Of a stretch of 64,000 nucleotides of DNA, positions 22,621-34,287 are shown piece by piece. The stretch lies in contig OY992537.1 in the NCBI GenBank assembly GCA_963921195.1, forward strand, positions 151,995,844 through 152,059,843, given 5' to 3'. Source of the DNA: Pegoplata infirma. Lineage: Eukaryota > Arthropoda > Insecta > Diptera > Anthomyiidae. The notes under the pieces were generated by a model. That model saw only the letters and a program-made list of their open reading frames with translations, was not told the origin of the DNA and searched no databases. Position 1 is the first letter of the stretch. Every line of letters begins with the position of its first letter. Both the position numbers and the translations under genes were made by a program.

Positions 22621-23635
22621 TGTCGAAATCGAAAACTCGTGCACTATCCCACCCCTAATCATGCATTACATGTTTTCATACTAATTTTTGCATGCTGAAC
22701 ATGAATTTGTCAACAAAATTCCAGAATCACGATTTTGGTCCACTGATGCTAATATTTTTCTCAAAATTCTTGTTTGACTTTTTTGAAAAATAAGACTCAA
22801 AATTTGGATGTCTTGTGTACATTATGAAACAAAAATTTTAATCTTAAAAATTGCGATGCTGATCAGCATCTGTGGACCAAAATCGCGTTTTTAATTTTGT
22901 ACTATTTTTTACATAACATACTCATCAGTTTGTCATCTTTTAAGATGAATTCGGTACAAAAAATATTTTTTTTCTCAAAAATCAGCACCTGTGGACCAAA
23001 ACCGCGATTCGGAACTCTTTATAAGCCGTTATCATTAATAAATCACGTTAAAAATTTACCGATATCGTAAATGAAATCATAATAATTCATTTTTATTAAT
23101 ATGCAAAACCCTCTATCTGATCATTTTCATTCATGTACTTAATATTTTTGAGAAACAAAACCCTCTATCTTTCATAATATCCCCAATAGTGCAAAATTTT
23201 GAAAACGAATTATATGTGAAATTCAGTAGTTGATTTATAAAAATATTGTAGAATATCGAATTTTAATACCTCTAACAATACGCGAAATAAACAGTTTTTT
23301 GGCTCTCCTGAAAAGTTGTGTTTTTTAAGATAGAGGGTTTTGAATATAGACCCTCGATATGTAGATGTATATACGTATGACCACCAAAATCATATGTATA
23401 TAATAATCTCTATCAAAATTAAGCTGACCCGTATTTTTTCGTTTGGCGAAATTCCTGTTAGTTTGGCTTTTATACGGATTTTCCTGAAAGATCTTATTTT
23501 TTCATTAGGCGGCAACCCTTTTTTAAATTTGAGTTAAAAAACAGGTAACTCTTATTTTTTCCCCCCATTCCCATATAAAAGTTTTTGGACAATCCGTGGC
23601 TGCCCTGTGAAGGACCTTCCTTGTTAGTCGGTTGA
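22621..23635. other. Unassigned region with small inverted repeats
   Basis: The motif tggaccaaaatcgcg appears near 22872 and 22992 and inverted (cgattttggtcca) near 22730, the only structure seen. No domain-bearing ORF was found. Confidence 0.45.
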
Positions 23636-23643
23636 GTTAACAC

Positions 23644-24917
23644 TAGAGTTGTCAATTATTCGACTTTCAACTTTGTTCGAATAATTCAAATAATTGTTTT
23701 TCCTCGTTCGATCAAACGATTAAAGATCAAAATTTATTCGATTAATCGAAGAGAATAACGAATAAAAGATTATTTTAAAAAATATTTTTATTAACAAAAA
23801 AATAAACAATTCATATAAAAAATCTTAAAATAAGAAAGTTAAAATTTTTATTAACGAAAAAATGCATACAAAACTTAAAAATAAAATAGTTAAAAGTTAA
23901 AAAAAATTAAAAATTTAATAACTGAGATCACTTTTAATTAATGGATGTCGATTTTAATACTTGTTGAGAAATAATGCAAATACAAATTATTATTTGAAAT
24001 ATTCAGACAAAATATATCATAAATGATTTTAATTTTTGTCAAATAAGACAATTTAAGTTGTTCTTAAGAAATAATCTTTTAAAAATAAAAGTTGACTTAA
24101 TTTTTTTGCTTTCAAACGATTTTTGGTTTTTGTTTTTATTAAATTATATTGTGAAAACACTCTTTCGCTAATTGTTGAAGTAGGTGATATAGTAAGAAGA
24201 GCATAAAAAAGTTTATCTATTTTTTCTGTTCTTTTTTCAGATTTTTCCAAATATACCATATCGTCTGATATATCGCTAAAGTCCTTTTTATTTTCTGAAT
24301 TTTTAATACTTTGAATTGAATTATTTAACTCGCATACACGATTATTATTTTCATTACTAATAACTTCCTCTATTTCAATACTTTTATCTGAATTATTGTG
24401 ATTACTTTCAACATAAAATAATCTGAAGTATAATTTATTTGCATATTCTTTTGTTTCGCTTTTTGGAGAATATTTTAAGAAACTTTCATTGCTCGGAAAA
24501 TTTCTAGAATTTAGAAAAATTATTAACGTATTTAACACTTTTATACGTCTCTCATTAATTCTTATTTTAATACGTTTTAGTAAGTCTGATGCAAAAGAAT
24601 TATTAATTTTTTCTAAATTATTTATTAAAAACTTGATAACTCCCCCTAATTCTATAATGGATGTGCTATCCAGGGCTATGGCTACAATATATTTTAACTT
24701 TCCTACATTTTGTATAAAATCTTTCAAAATTTATGAGAATAAATCAAATTCTAAGCATTTATTTAATTTTTTAATTAAAAAAAAATTGTTCGATTAATCG
24801 ACATTAATTAATCGATTTATTCGTTATTCGAAAATCGTAATTTTTGAATTATTCGAACAAGAGTTGGGTTTTGTTTGATCGATAAATCGAATTATTCTTA
24901 ATCGACTGACAACTCTA
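23644..24917 (-). mobile_element. Internally deleted hAT transposon with 8-bp TSD
   Basis: The 11-bp inverted ends tagagttgtca and tgacaactcta are flanked by the perfect 8-bp duplication gttaacac (23636-23643 and 24918-24925). Subterminal regions repeat attcgaataattcgaa and gattaatcga motifs on both sides. The only coding remnant is a minus-strand fragment with the hAT C-terminal dimerisation domain, so the element is a deletion derivative of an autonomous hAT. Confidence 0.95.
24053..24727 (-). pseudogene. hAT transposase C-terminal fragment
   Basis: The 224-codon open frame ends with a typical hAT dimerisation motif: LFYALLTISPTSTISERVFSQ followed by RLKAKKLSQLLFLKDY. The preceding ~150 residues are Lys/Asn/Ser-rich and poorly conserved. 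Full hAT transposases are around 600 residues and need a BED zinc finger and an RNase H-like DDE core. Neither is visible, and only about 190 bp of element remain upstream. The first codon is TTG, so no genuine start was found. It cannot be an active transposase, although the dimerisation tail is uninterrupted. Confidence 0.9.
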
Positions 24918-25099
24918 GTTAACACTAAGGCTGAATATTAATTTATGTATGTTATCATATTAAAAAATAAGGAAAAATACAATGCTATATATAAACTTAT
25001 ATGTCCATATCAAAGTTCATGCATAACCATATCTATATATATAAAAGAGTGTGGTGACTGACTGACTGACTGATTGGCAATAATCATCGCCCAGCCCAA

Positions 25100-28000
25100 A
25101 CCGCTGAAGCTAGAGACTTGAAATTTGGAATGTAGGTTCGGCTCCCGACAAAACCACCCACTAAGAAGGGATTTTTGGAAATTCCGATTTTAAGGGGGGC
25201 AAAAGGGGGAAAATAGGGCCCTTTGGGGGATTTTGTATCTTTTGAACTAATAGTCCTAGAAACTTCAAATTTGAACTCTAGGATCCTCTCGCGGAAATAA
25301 AATTTCGAAAAAAATATTTTTGGAAAATTCCGCCTCCAAGGGGGGGAAAATAGGGCAAATTGGTACATTTTTTATATTCTAAACAAATGGTCCCAGAAAC
25401 TTGAAATTTTAAGTCTAGGACCCTCTCGCGGAAATAACATTTTGGAAAAAGTAATATTTTGAAAATTCCGTTTCTAAGGTGGGGGGGAGGGGGAAAATAG
25501 GGCAAGTTGGTACATTTTGTATCTTCTGAACTAATGGTCCTACAATCTTGAAATTTTGAATATAGGATACTCTCGCGGAAATAACATTATGAAAAAAGTA
25601 CTTTTTTGAAAATTCCGGTTTTAAGGGGGACAAAAAGGGGGAAAATAGGGCAATTTGGTGAGTTTTGAACAAATGGTCCTAGAAACTAGATATTTGAACT
25701 ATAGTATCCTCTCGGGGAAAAAACATTTTTTTACTAAAATTTTTTCACTCAAAATTTTTTTTCACTCAAAATTTTTTTTTGACTCAAAATTTTTTTTTTA
25801 CAAATTTTTTTTTATTTACAATTTTTTTTTTTACAAATTTTTTTTCACTCAAATTTTTTTTTACTCAAAATTTTTTTTTCACTCAAAATTTTTTTTACTC
25901 AAAATTTTTTTTCACTCAAAAATTTTTTTTTACTCAAAATTTTTTTTCACTCAAAAATTTTTTTTCACTCAAATTTTTTTTTCACTCAAAATTTTTTTTC
26001 ACTCAAATTTTTTTTTTTTTACATTTTGTATCTTCTGAACTAATGGTCCTACAATCTTGAAATTTAGAATAAAGGATACTCTCGCGGAAATAACATTTTG
26101 AAAAAAGTACTTTTTTGAAAATTCCGGTTTGGGGACAAAAAGGGGGAAAATATGGCAATTTGGTAAATTTTGAACTAATGGTCCTAGAAACAAGATATTT
26201 GAACTATAGTATACTCTCGGGGAAAAAACAATTTTTTACTAAAATTTTTTCACTCAAAATTTTTTTTCACTCAAAATTTTTTTTCACTCAAAATTTTTTT
26301 TTTGACTCAAAATTTTTTTTTTTTACAAATTTTTTTTTTACAAATTTTTTTTCACTCAACTTTTTTTTTTTACTCTAAATTTTTTTTCAATAAAAATTTT
26401 TTTTTTACTCAAAATTTTTTCACTCAAAAATTTTTTTTTACTCAAAATTTTTTTTCACTCAATTTTTTTTTTTTACAAATTTTTTTTCACTCAAATTTTT
26501 TTTCACTCAAAATTTTTTTTCACTCAAAAAATTTTTTTTTTGGGGGGGAATAGGACGATTTTGAACATTTTCTATATTGTGAACTAATGGTCCCAGAAAC
26601 CTGAAATTTGGACTATAGGATCCTCTCGCGGAAATAATATTCTCAAGAAAGTACTTTTTTAAAAAGGCACTTCTAAGAAGGGGAAAAGGGGGAAAATTGG
26701 GAAATTTGGTACATTTTCATTTCTCTGACCTAATGGTCCTAGAAACTTAAAGTTTGGACTATAAGATCCTCTCGCGGAAAAAACATTCCGAAACAAAGTT
26801 TTTTTTTCAATCCCGCTTCTAGGGTGGTAAAAAGGGGGATAATAGGACAATTTGGTACACTTTGAATGTTCTGGACTAATTTTCCCAGAAACTTAAAAAT
26901 TTTGACTATGGGATCCTTCGCGGAAATAACATTGTGAAGAAAGTTCTATTTTGAAAATTTCGCTTCTAAGGGGGAAAAAGGGGAAAGTAGGGTAATTTTG
27001 TGTCTGCTGAAATAATGGTCGTAGATCCTTGAAATTTGGGCTGTACGATCCTCTCGCGGAAATAACTTTCTGAAAGAAGTACTTTTTGAAAATTCCGGTT
27101 TGTATCTGCTAAACAAATAGGACTGCACGATCCTCTCGCGTGGACTGCACGATCCTCTCGCGGAAATAACATTCTGAAAAAAGTACTTTTTTGAAAATTC
27201 CGCTTTAAAGGGGAAAAGAGAGGAAGGTAGGGCAATTTTGTATATGCTGAAAATATGGTCCTAGATACTTGAAATTTGGAGTGAACGAACCTCTCGCTGA
27301 AATAACATTCTAAAGGAAGTACTTTTTCAAAATTCTGGGGGGAAATCGGTAAAGTAGGGCAATTTTGAATCTGCTGAACTAATGGTTCTTAATACTTGAA
27401 ATTTAAACTGTACGATCCTTTCGCGAAAATAACATTCTTAAAGTAGAACTTTTCAAAAAATCCGCTTCTACGGGGAAAAAGGTGGAAAGTAGGGTAATTT
27501 TGTAACTGCTGAACTAATGGTCCTAGATACTTGAAATTTGAACTGTACAATCCTCTCGCGGAAATAATATTCTAAAGGAAGTACTTTTTGAAAATTCCGG
27601 GGGAAAAAGGGGGTGAATGGGGTAATTTTGAATCTGCTGAACTCATGGTCCTAGATACTTGAAATTTCAACCGTACGATCCTCTCGCGGAAATAACATTG
27701 TTACAGAAAAACTTTTTTAAAAATTACGCTTCTACGGGGAAAAAGGGGGAAAGTAGGGCAATTTTGTATCGGCTGAACTAATGGTCCTAGATACTTATAA
27801 TTTTAAATGAACAATCCTATCCCGAAAATAACATTCTAAAAGAAGTACATTTTTGAAAATTCGTTTTTAAAGGGGGAAAAATGGGGAAAGAAGGGCAATT
27901 TCGTATCTGCTAAACGAATGGTCCCAAAAACTTGAAATTTAAACTCTACTCTCGCGGAAAAAACATTTTGTAAAAAGTAATATTTTGAAAAATCCTTTTA

Positions 28001-31000
28001 TAAGGGTGGGGGTGGTGGGAAGAAGGGGTTTAATAATGCAATTTTGTATCTTCTGAACAAACTTGAAATTTTGAATCTGGATGCTCTTGCGGCAATTATT
28101 TTTTGAAAAATATATTTTTTTAAAATTTTGGTTTTAAGGAGGCCCAAAAGGGGGAAAATAGGGCAATTTGCTAAACTTTAAATTAATGGTCTTAGAAACA
28201 TGACATTGGGAATATAGGATCATCTCGCGGCAATAACATTCTAAAAGAAGTAATTTTTTGAAAATTTCGCATTTAAGGGAAAGAAAGGGGGAAAGTAGTG
28301 CAATTTTGTATATGCTAAAGTAATGGTCCTAGATACTTGAAAATTGGAATGTACGATTCTTCCGCGGAAATAACATTCGGAAAGGAATACTTTTTTTAAA
28401 ATTCCACTTTTAAGGGGAAAAAGAGGGGAAAATAGAGCAATTTTGAATCTGCTGAACTAAGGGTCCTGATACTTGAAAATTGGACTGTACGATCCTCCCG
28501 CGGAAATAACATTCGGAAAGAAATACTTTTTTAAAAATTCTTCTTTAAAAATTCTTCTTTTTGTGTCTGCTGAAAAAATAGTCCTAGATATTAAAAAATT
28601 GGACTGCACAATCCTCTCGCGGAAATAAAATTCGAATGGAGGACTTTTTGGAAAATTCCGCCTCTAAGAGGGAAAAGGGGGAAAGTAGGCAATTTTGTAT
28701 CTGCTGAACTAATGGTCCGGGAGACTTGAAATTTGGACTGTACGATCTTTTCGCGAAAATAACATTCTGAAAGAAGTACTTTTTTAAATATTCCGATTTT
28801 GAGTGGGAAAAAGGGGGAAAGTAGGGCAATTTTGTATCTGCTGAAATAATGGTCCTATATCTTGATATTTGGACTGTACGATCCTCTCGCGGAAATAAAA
28901 TTTTCAAGGAAGTACTTTTTTGAAAACTCTACTTTTAAGGGAGAAAAAAGGGGAAGGTAGGGCAATTTTGTATCTGCTGAACTAATGGTCCTCGATACTT
29001 AAAATTTAACTGTACGATCCTCTCGCGGATATAACATTCTAAAAGAAGTAATTTTTTTAAATTCTGCTTCCACGGGGGGAAAAGGGAGAAAGTAGGGCAA
29101 TTTTGAATCTGCTTAACTAATAGTCCTACATACTTGAAGTTTGGACTGTACAATCCTCTCGCGGAAAGAACATTCTAGAAGAAGTACTTTTTTGAAAGTT
29201 CTCCTTCTAAGGGGGGAAAAGGGGGAAAGTAGGGCAATTCTGTATCTGCTGAACTAATGATCCTAGATACTTAAAATTTGAACTGTACGATCCTCTTGCG
29301 GAAAAAGTACTTATTGTGGAAAGTTCCGCTTCTAAGGGGAAAAAGGCGGAAAGTAGGGCAATTTTGTATCTGCTGAACTAATGGTCCTAGATACTTGAAG
29401 TTTAGACTGCATGATCCTCTCTCTTGGAATTAACATTCTGAAAGAAGTTCTTTTTTTGAAAATTCCGATTTCAAGGGGGAAAACGGGGAAGGTAGGGCAA
29501 TTTTGTATCTGCTGAACTAATGGTTCTAGATACTTGAAATTTGGCTGAACGATCCTCTCGCGGAAATAACATTCTTAAGAAAGTACTTTTCAAAATTCTG
29601 GGGGAAAAAGGGGGAAAGAAGGGCAATTTTGAATCTGCTGAACTAATGGTCCTAGATTCTTGAAATTTGAACTGAACGATCCTTTCGCAAAAATAACATA
29701 CTTAAAGAACTTTTTTAAAAATTCCACTTCTAAGGGGGAAAAGTAGGGCCCTTTGGGGGATTTTGTATCTTTTGAACTAATAGTTTTAGAAACTTGAATT
29801 TGGACTCTATAATCCTCTCGCGAAAAAAGAAAATAAAAAAATATTTTTTTGAAAATTCCGCCTCCAAGGTGGGGAAAATGGAGCAAATTGGTACATTTTT
29901 TATCTTCTGGACAAATGATCCCAGAAACTTGAAATTTGGACTCTAGGATCCTCTCGCAGAATTAACATGCGGAAAACAAAATTTTTTGAAAATTCCGCCT
30001 CCAAGGGTGGGAAAATCGGTGAATTTTTTATCTTCTGAACAAATGGTCCCAGAAATGTGAAGTTTAGTCTTTAGGATCCTCTCGCGGAAACAACATTCCG
30101 AAAAAAATATTGTTTGAAAAATTCCTCCAAGGTGGGAAAGGGGGGAAATAGGGAAAATCGGTACATTATTTATCTTTTAAACAAATGGTTCCAGAAACTT
30201 GAAATTTGAACTCTAGGATCATCTCGCAAAAAAAACATCTTGAAAAAAGTAGAAGGGGGAAAATAGGGCAATTTTGTATCTTCTGAACTAAAACTTTAAG
30301 TTTTGATCCTCTCGCGGAAATAATTTTTTGAAAAATACACTTTTTGAAAATTTTGGTTTTAAGGAGGGCCAAGAGGGGCAAAATAGGCAATTTGGTAAAT
30401 TTTAAACTAATGGTCTTAAAAACATGACATTTGCAATATAGGATCATCTCGCGGAACATATTGAAAGAAGTACTTTTTTGAAAATTACTTTTTAAAGGGG
30501 AAAAGAAGGGCAATTTTGTATCTGCTGAACTAATGGTCCTAGATATTGAAGTTTGGACTGTACGATCCTCTCGCGGAAATAACATTCTGGAAGAAGTACT
30601 TTTTTGGAAAAATCTGCTTCTATAGGGGGAAAAAGAGGGAAAGTAGGGAAATTTGAAATTTGAATCCTCTTGCGGAAACAACATTCTAATGGAAGTACTT
30701 TTTTGAAAATTTCGCTTCTACGGGAAAAAAAGGGGAAATTAGGGCAATTTTGTATCGGCTGAACTAAAGGTCCTAGATACTTGAAATTTGGAGTGTACGA
30801 TCCTCTCACGGAAAAAACATTCTGAAAGAAGTACTTTTTTAAAAATTTTGTTTTATAGGTGGAAAAGGGGGAAAAGTAGGGCAATTTTATATCTGCTGAA
30901 CTAATGGTCCTAGATACGTGAATTTTGAACTGTTTTGTATCTGCTAAACTAATGGTTCTAGATACTTGAAGTTTGGACTGTACGATCCTCTAGCGGAAAT

Positions 31001-31380
31001 AACATTCTGGAAGAAGCACTTTATTAGTAAATTCTGCTTCTAAGGGGGAAAATGGGGAAAGTAGGGCAATTTTGTAACTTCTGAATTAATGGTCCTAAAT
31101 ACTTGAAATTTGGACTGTACGATCCTTTCGCGGAAATAACATTCCAAAATAAGTACTTTTATGAAAATTCTGCTTCTAATGGGGAAAAATGGATAATGTA
31201 GAGATACTTAAAATTGGTACTTTACGATCCACTCACGGAAATTACATTCTGGGAAAATAATTTTTTGAATTTTCGCTTCAATTTGGTACATATTGTTCCT
31301 TATGCACTAATGTTCCTTGAAACTTAAAGTTTGAACTATGTGATCGTTTCGCCAAAATAAAATTTTTTGCAACTTTTAAT
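25100..31380 (+). repeat. ~150-bp minisatellite, roughly 40 units
   Basis: The recurring unit reads, in landmarks, ggtcctaga, acttgaaattt, gatcctctcgcggaaataacatt, gaagtactttttt, gaaaattccgctt, gggaaaaagggg, gggcaattttgtat and ctgctgaactaat. Spacing of tctcgcgg is about 145-155 bp. Divergence varies: units around 27-31 kb are closest, and the first units (25100-25330) are the most different. The minus-strand open frames here are artefacts of the period. Confidence 0.95.
25735..26545. repeat. Two TTTTTTTCACTCAAAA microsatellite blocks
   Basis: Blocks at about 25735-26020 and 26232-26540 consist of (a)aatttttttt(c)actc units. Each begins at the same point of the minisatellite unit (after ctctcggggaaaaaaca), so one block plus its flanking unit was duplicated, giving a higher-order repeat of about 490-500 bp. 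Confidence 0.9.
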
Positions 31381-31482
31381 CTACTCAAAATATAATATTT
31401 TAAAGGTCGAAACTAACAATTTTTATGTTTAATTAAAAATTAATAAGAATTTGAAGTAATAAAGTTGTTTCTTAACAGCTAA

Positions 31483-31513
31483 CCGGTAACGAAGTACCGG
31501 GCGAGTTAGCTAG
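31483..31513 (+). other. Helitron 3' terminal hairpin and CTAG end
   Basis: A 6-bp stem with a 6-nt loop (31483-31500) is followed by gcgagttagctag. In Helitrons this structure marks the rolling-circle transposition terminator. Confidence 0.85.
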
Positions 31514-31552
31514 TATAAATATAAATAATTATATAATAGCATATATGATTAT

Positions 31553-31902
31553 ATCAGATCTTTTTTACTCGGGTGGTATTATATTAGTCATATATAATTA
31601 TACATAAATTGATACTGGATTTTTTGTTTAGTAAAGTCCTATACATAATTAGATATAAAGTCACGTATAATAATGTATGAAATCGGATTAAGTTTTATGT
31701 GCAACGTATGATTACATCTACCATTTATATTAATATATTATGAACAATATAATTAGATATGATTTTATTTGACATCATTTAAAAAAATTGGTAAATTTCA
31801 AAGTGAGATATAATTTTATACTTTGACTCATATAGTTGTATATGGTTTTATGAAAACATATAAAATAATATACATTTATATAAATTCCTTTTTACTCGGG
31901 TA
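31553..31902. mobile_element. Truncated copies of the ACTCGGG/TATA MITE
   Basis: Two right ends in the same orientation (ttttttactcggg ending near 31574, tttttactcggg ending near 31901) each follow AT-rich tatataattata sequence like the MITE at 15968. No inverted left ends were found, so these are partial or overlapping copies. The second ends exactly where the LINE ORF1 relic is cut. Confidence 0.6.
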
Positions 31903-32243
31903 ATTTTTGCACTGCTTTGTATACGGATTGTTGAACTTTAATTCCTCTTATTATAATATTCTTTCGCTTCACAGTATCCTCCAGATCTTCGCTCTGTTAG
32001 TTCTTTGAACTCCTCTAAAGTTTTTACTTTTTCTTTCAATATTTCGTTTTCAGCTGAAAGGTTATTAAATTTATCTGATACATCTTCAATTTTTGTAATT
32101 ATTTTATCAAAATCTTCTTTAGTTGGTAATGTTTTTAATTTTTCATCAAGAGTTTTAGCAATTGAACCTCGCATCAACTCCAAAAGATCATTTACAGCAA
32201 TGGTGCCCAAACACTTGTTAGAGATCAACGAAGACACACGCAC
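31903..32243 (-). pseudogene. LINE ORF1 fragment (coiled coil then RRM start)
   Basis: The minus strand encodes a coiled-coil stretch (KEDFDKIITKIEDV, NNLSAENEILKEKVKTLEEF) followed, after a one-base frameshift near 31975, by VKRKNIIIRGI. That is the order of many non-LTR retrotransposon ORF1 proteins (coiled coil, then an RRM beginning R.N.I.RGI). The sequence is cut at 31903 by a TATA MITE end. The true start is unclear; the open frame begins around 32243. Assignment to a LINE clade is not possible from this fragment. Confidence 0.65.
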
Positions 32244-32424
32244 ACAATATGAACGACAACGAAACTAACAACAGAGAGCGTAAAAACAAAAAAAAATTCT
32301 CTTTTTGGGCACCGCTGATTTACAGCCATATCTCCCACTTTTTCTCCCGCGGCCACCATTTCTGACGAATCTTCTAAACACATATTCCACATATTGATTA
32401 TTGTATGATAACGGACGAGAAGTA

Positions 32425-32560
32425 ACACAATAACGCCACCTAGTTGACAGTAGCAGAACTAGCTTTAACAGATTACACAATAACGCCACCTAGTGGTCTG
32501 TAGAATAACTAAAATTGTACAGTAACGCCATCTAGTAGTCAGTAGCGTAACTAAATTTGA
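32425..32560. promoter_or_regulatory. Three tandem CTCF-like motifs upstream of LINE relic
   Basis: The core taacgccacctagt (or taacgccatctagt) recurs at 32431, 32481 and 32523, each within a unit ending gtag.a.aact. Its reverse complement, for example ccactaggtggcgtt, closely matches the consensus CCASYAGRKGGCRS bound by CTCF. Motif match is seen; binding is not shown. The units could simply be 5'-UTR tandem repeats of the LINE. Confidence 0.5.
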
Positions 32561-32640
32561 CTCAATATGCACAGAGTTGCATTAAGGTTGACACAAAAAT
32601 ATAAATATGTTGCTAGAGATGACGTTTATTTGTTTGTAAC

Positions 32641-33921
32641 TAGGGTTGTAAAAGTCTGCTACTTTTCAGTACTCAATACAACTCAATACTTTTTGAATTG
32701 GGTACTCGATACTACTCGATACTTTTTGTTTAGTATACACCATAGAAAAAAATAGAAGTGTAACAGAGTCGTATTTCGCTTGAATAAGTATTAGTGACAG
32801 CACATTATGTAACTTTTGACGTTTAATAAAAACAATGCAACATAAAGGAGAACAACAACAAAGAAAACAACAAAAGAAAAAACAAAAGGTTTTAAACTAT
32901 CAATAGTGCGTATTATCTTTAAAAAAAACGTTGAATAAAGCAAAATAAATAATAAATTTAATTAAATGAAAGACAAATTCCATTTTTTATAAAGAAAGAA
33001 TCTAATTTGATATTAAATACGTGTGAAATGAGGAAGAACAAGCATTTTGCCACCATATTGGAAAATACATCAAATACAACACTGCGTACCTTCTAATCTT
33101 TTCTATGGTATACACTCAGTATGTTTTTTAAGCAAAATTTAAAATATTATATGTATTACATTATATTTATACATTATTTTTATACATTATTCAGTATTTT
33201 TGACACTTGTTTTATACAAGCGCCAGTGGCTAACGGGTTTTTTTAAATATATTTTATAAAATCTTATACAATTTTTGCACTTTTTAGATAAATTTATTGC
33301 TAAAATGTAAAAAATACAACCCTAAAAAGTAGTAGAGATGCGCGCGTGACACGAATTTTTCGTGATTCACGTGATTCACGCGTGAATCACGCGTGATCGT
33401 GAGTGAAATTTATTTTTACTCACGTGATCGTGATTATAAAAAATAGTTTCGTGCGTGAGCGTGCGTGAGTAATTTTTGTTTCGTGAGTTTGCGTGATTGT
33501 TTTGTGCTGTTTGAAACAGAAAACGATTAAAAAAAATCGTTATTATATTGACTTTTGAGGGTAATTAATTCAAAATTGTTATTTTTATTTTTGTTTTAAG
33601 GAAATTCAATACTTTTTGTGCAAGAAATCGAAGAAGTAAAATAAAAATTTGCTAATTTTAATTTCGTGAGTCTGCGTGAGCGTGATTTTTTCGTGAGCGT
33701 GAGAAAAATTTCATTTACTCACGTGAGCGTGAGCAGAAAAAAGAATTTCGTGCGTGATCGTGCGTGAGTAATATTTTTATTTCGTGAGCGTGAGCGTGCG
33801 TGAGTCAAAATTTACTCACGCGCCCATCTTATTGGGTAGGGACTTTTTGGTAGTGGGTACCCGGACAATTTGTTGGTATTCGATACCAAGTACCCAAATA
33901 CCCGGTACTTTTACAACCCTA
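32641..33921. mobile_element. hAT-like element, TAGGGTTGTAAAAGT ends
   Basis: The ends tagggttgtaaaagt and inverted acttttacaaccct(a) are flanked by the perfect 8-bp TSD tttgtaac (32633-32640 and 33922-33929). Subterminal repeats tactcgatac and gggtacccgg-like motifs occur on both sides. It contains a nested GTGAGCG element at 33333. No transposase was recognised. Confidence 0.92.
33333..33831. mobile_element. GTGAGCG-rich hAT-like MITE
   Basis: The ends tagagatgcgcgcgtga and inverted tcacgcgcccatctta bracket about 500 bp dense in gtgagcgtga, cgtgattcacg and tcacgcgtga. No convincing TSD is present (aaaagtag versus ttgggtag, 4 of 8). Related sequence lies at 45555-45765, 44395-44485 and within the 18.4-19.8 kb tandem units. 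Confidence 0.7.
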
Positions 33922-33973
33922 TTTGTAACAATAAACAATATGCCTGTTCGACGAACAATAAAGAATCTTTTAC

Positions 33974-34272
33974 CACAGACTAAATACAGACTCGACAGTA
34001 GAGTTTTGCAAGAAAAAATGGGGAAAAATAAGCGATTTTAGGAGAAAACACAGCGGTTTTTAGTCCGTTTTACGCTAACATGGCAACACTTTCTACGAAT
34101 TAGGAGTGAGTGAGACAACAAAAACCGATCTGGCATCCATTTTTCTTATGGCGCGTTATATTAGCTTTCTCTTTCTAACCTAATTCGTAGAATAATTTGA
34201 AATAATTAACCATATGGTTCAAGACTACTTTTTTGACACCTGTCACTTATGTCGAGTCTGTATTAGTCTGTG
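33974..34272. mobile_element. CACAGAC MITE, copy 3 (299 bp, intact)
   Basis: The ends cacagactaaatacagactc and inverted attagtctgtg are flanked by the perfect 7-bp TSD cttttac (33967-33973 and 34273-34279). It is in the same orientation as copy 2. In this copy the duplication does not extend beyond 7 bp, which fixes the TSD length of the family. Confidence 0.94.
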
Positions 34273-34287
34273 CTTTTACTACAGCTG

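Larger units (their letters stand above)
25032..31513 (+). mobile_element. Non-autonomous Helitron packed with minisatellite
   Basis: The left end begins tctatatatataaaagag right after an A, the right end stops at CTAG, and the next base is T, matching the 5'-TC...CTRR-3' rule with insertion between A and T. A hairpin (ccggta, loop acgaag, taccgg; 31483-31500) lies 13 nt before the right end, where Helitrons carry theirs. There are no inverted ends or TSD. A short GACT tetranucleotide run follows the left end (about 25056-25072). The 6.5-kb interior is almost entirely a tandem array and encodes no Rep/helicase, so the element would depend on a partner. Confidence 0.85.

Noticed and set aside
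25655..26553. Phenylalanine-rich open frames on the + strand
   Set aside because: They are translations of TTTTTTTCACTC microsatellite blocks; composition, not coding, keeps them open.
25084..30884. Many minus-strand frames with FPREDRTVQ-like repeats
   Set aside because: They repeat because the ~150-bp minisatellite repeats; frames shift between units, and there is no common start or domain.
25032..31513. CRISPR-like array
   Set aside because: The units are about 150 bp, continuous and diverged, with no short direct repeats or unique spacers, and the genome is eukaryotic.
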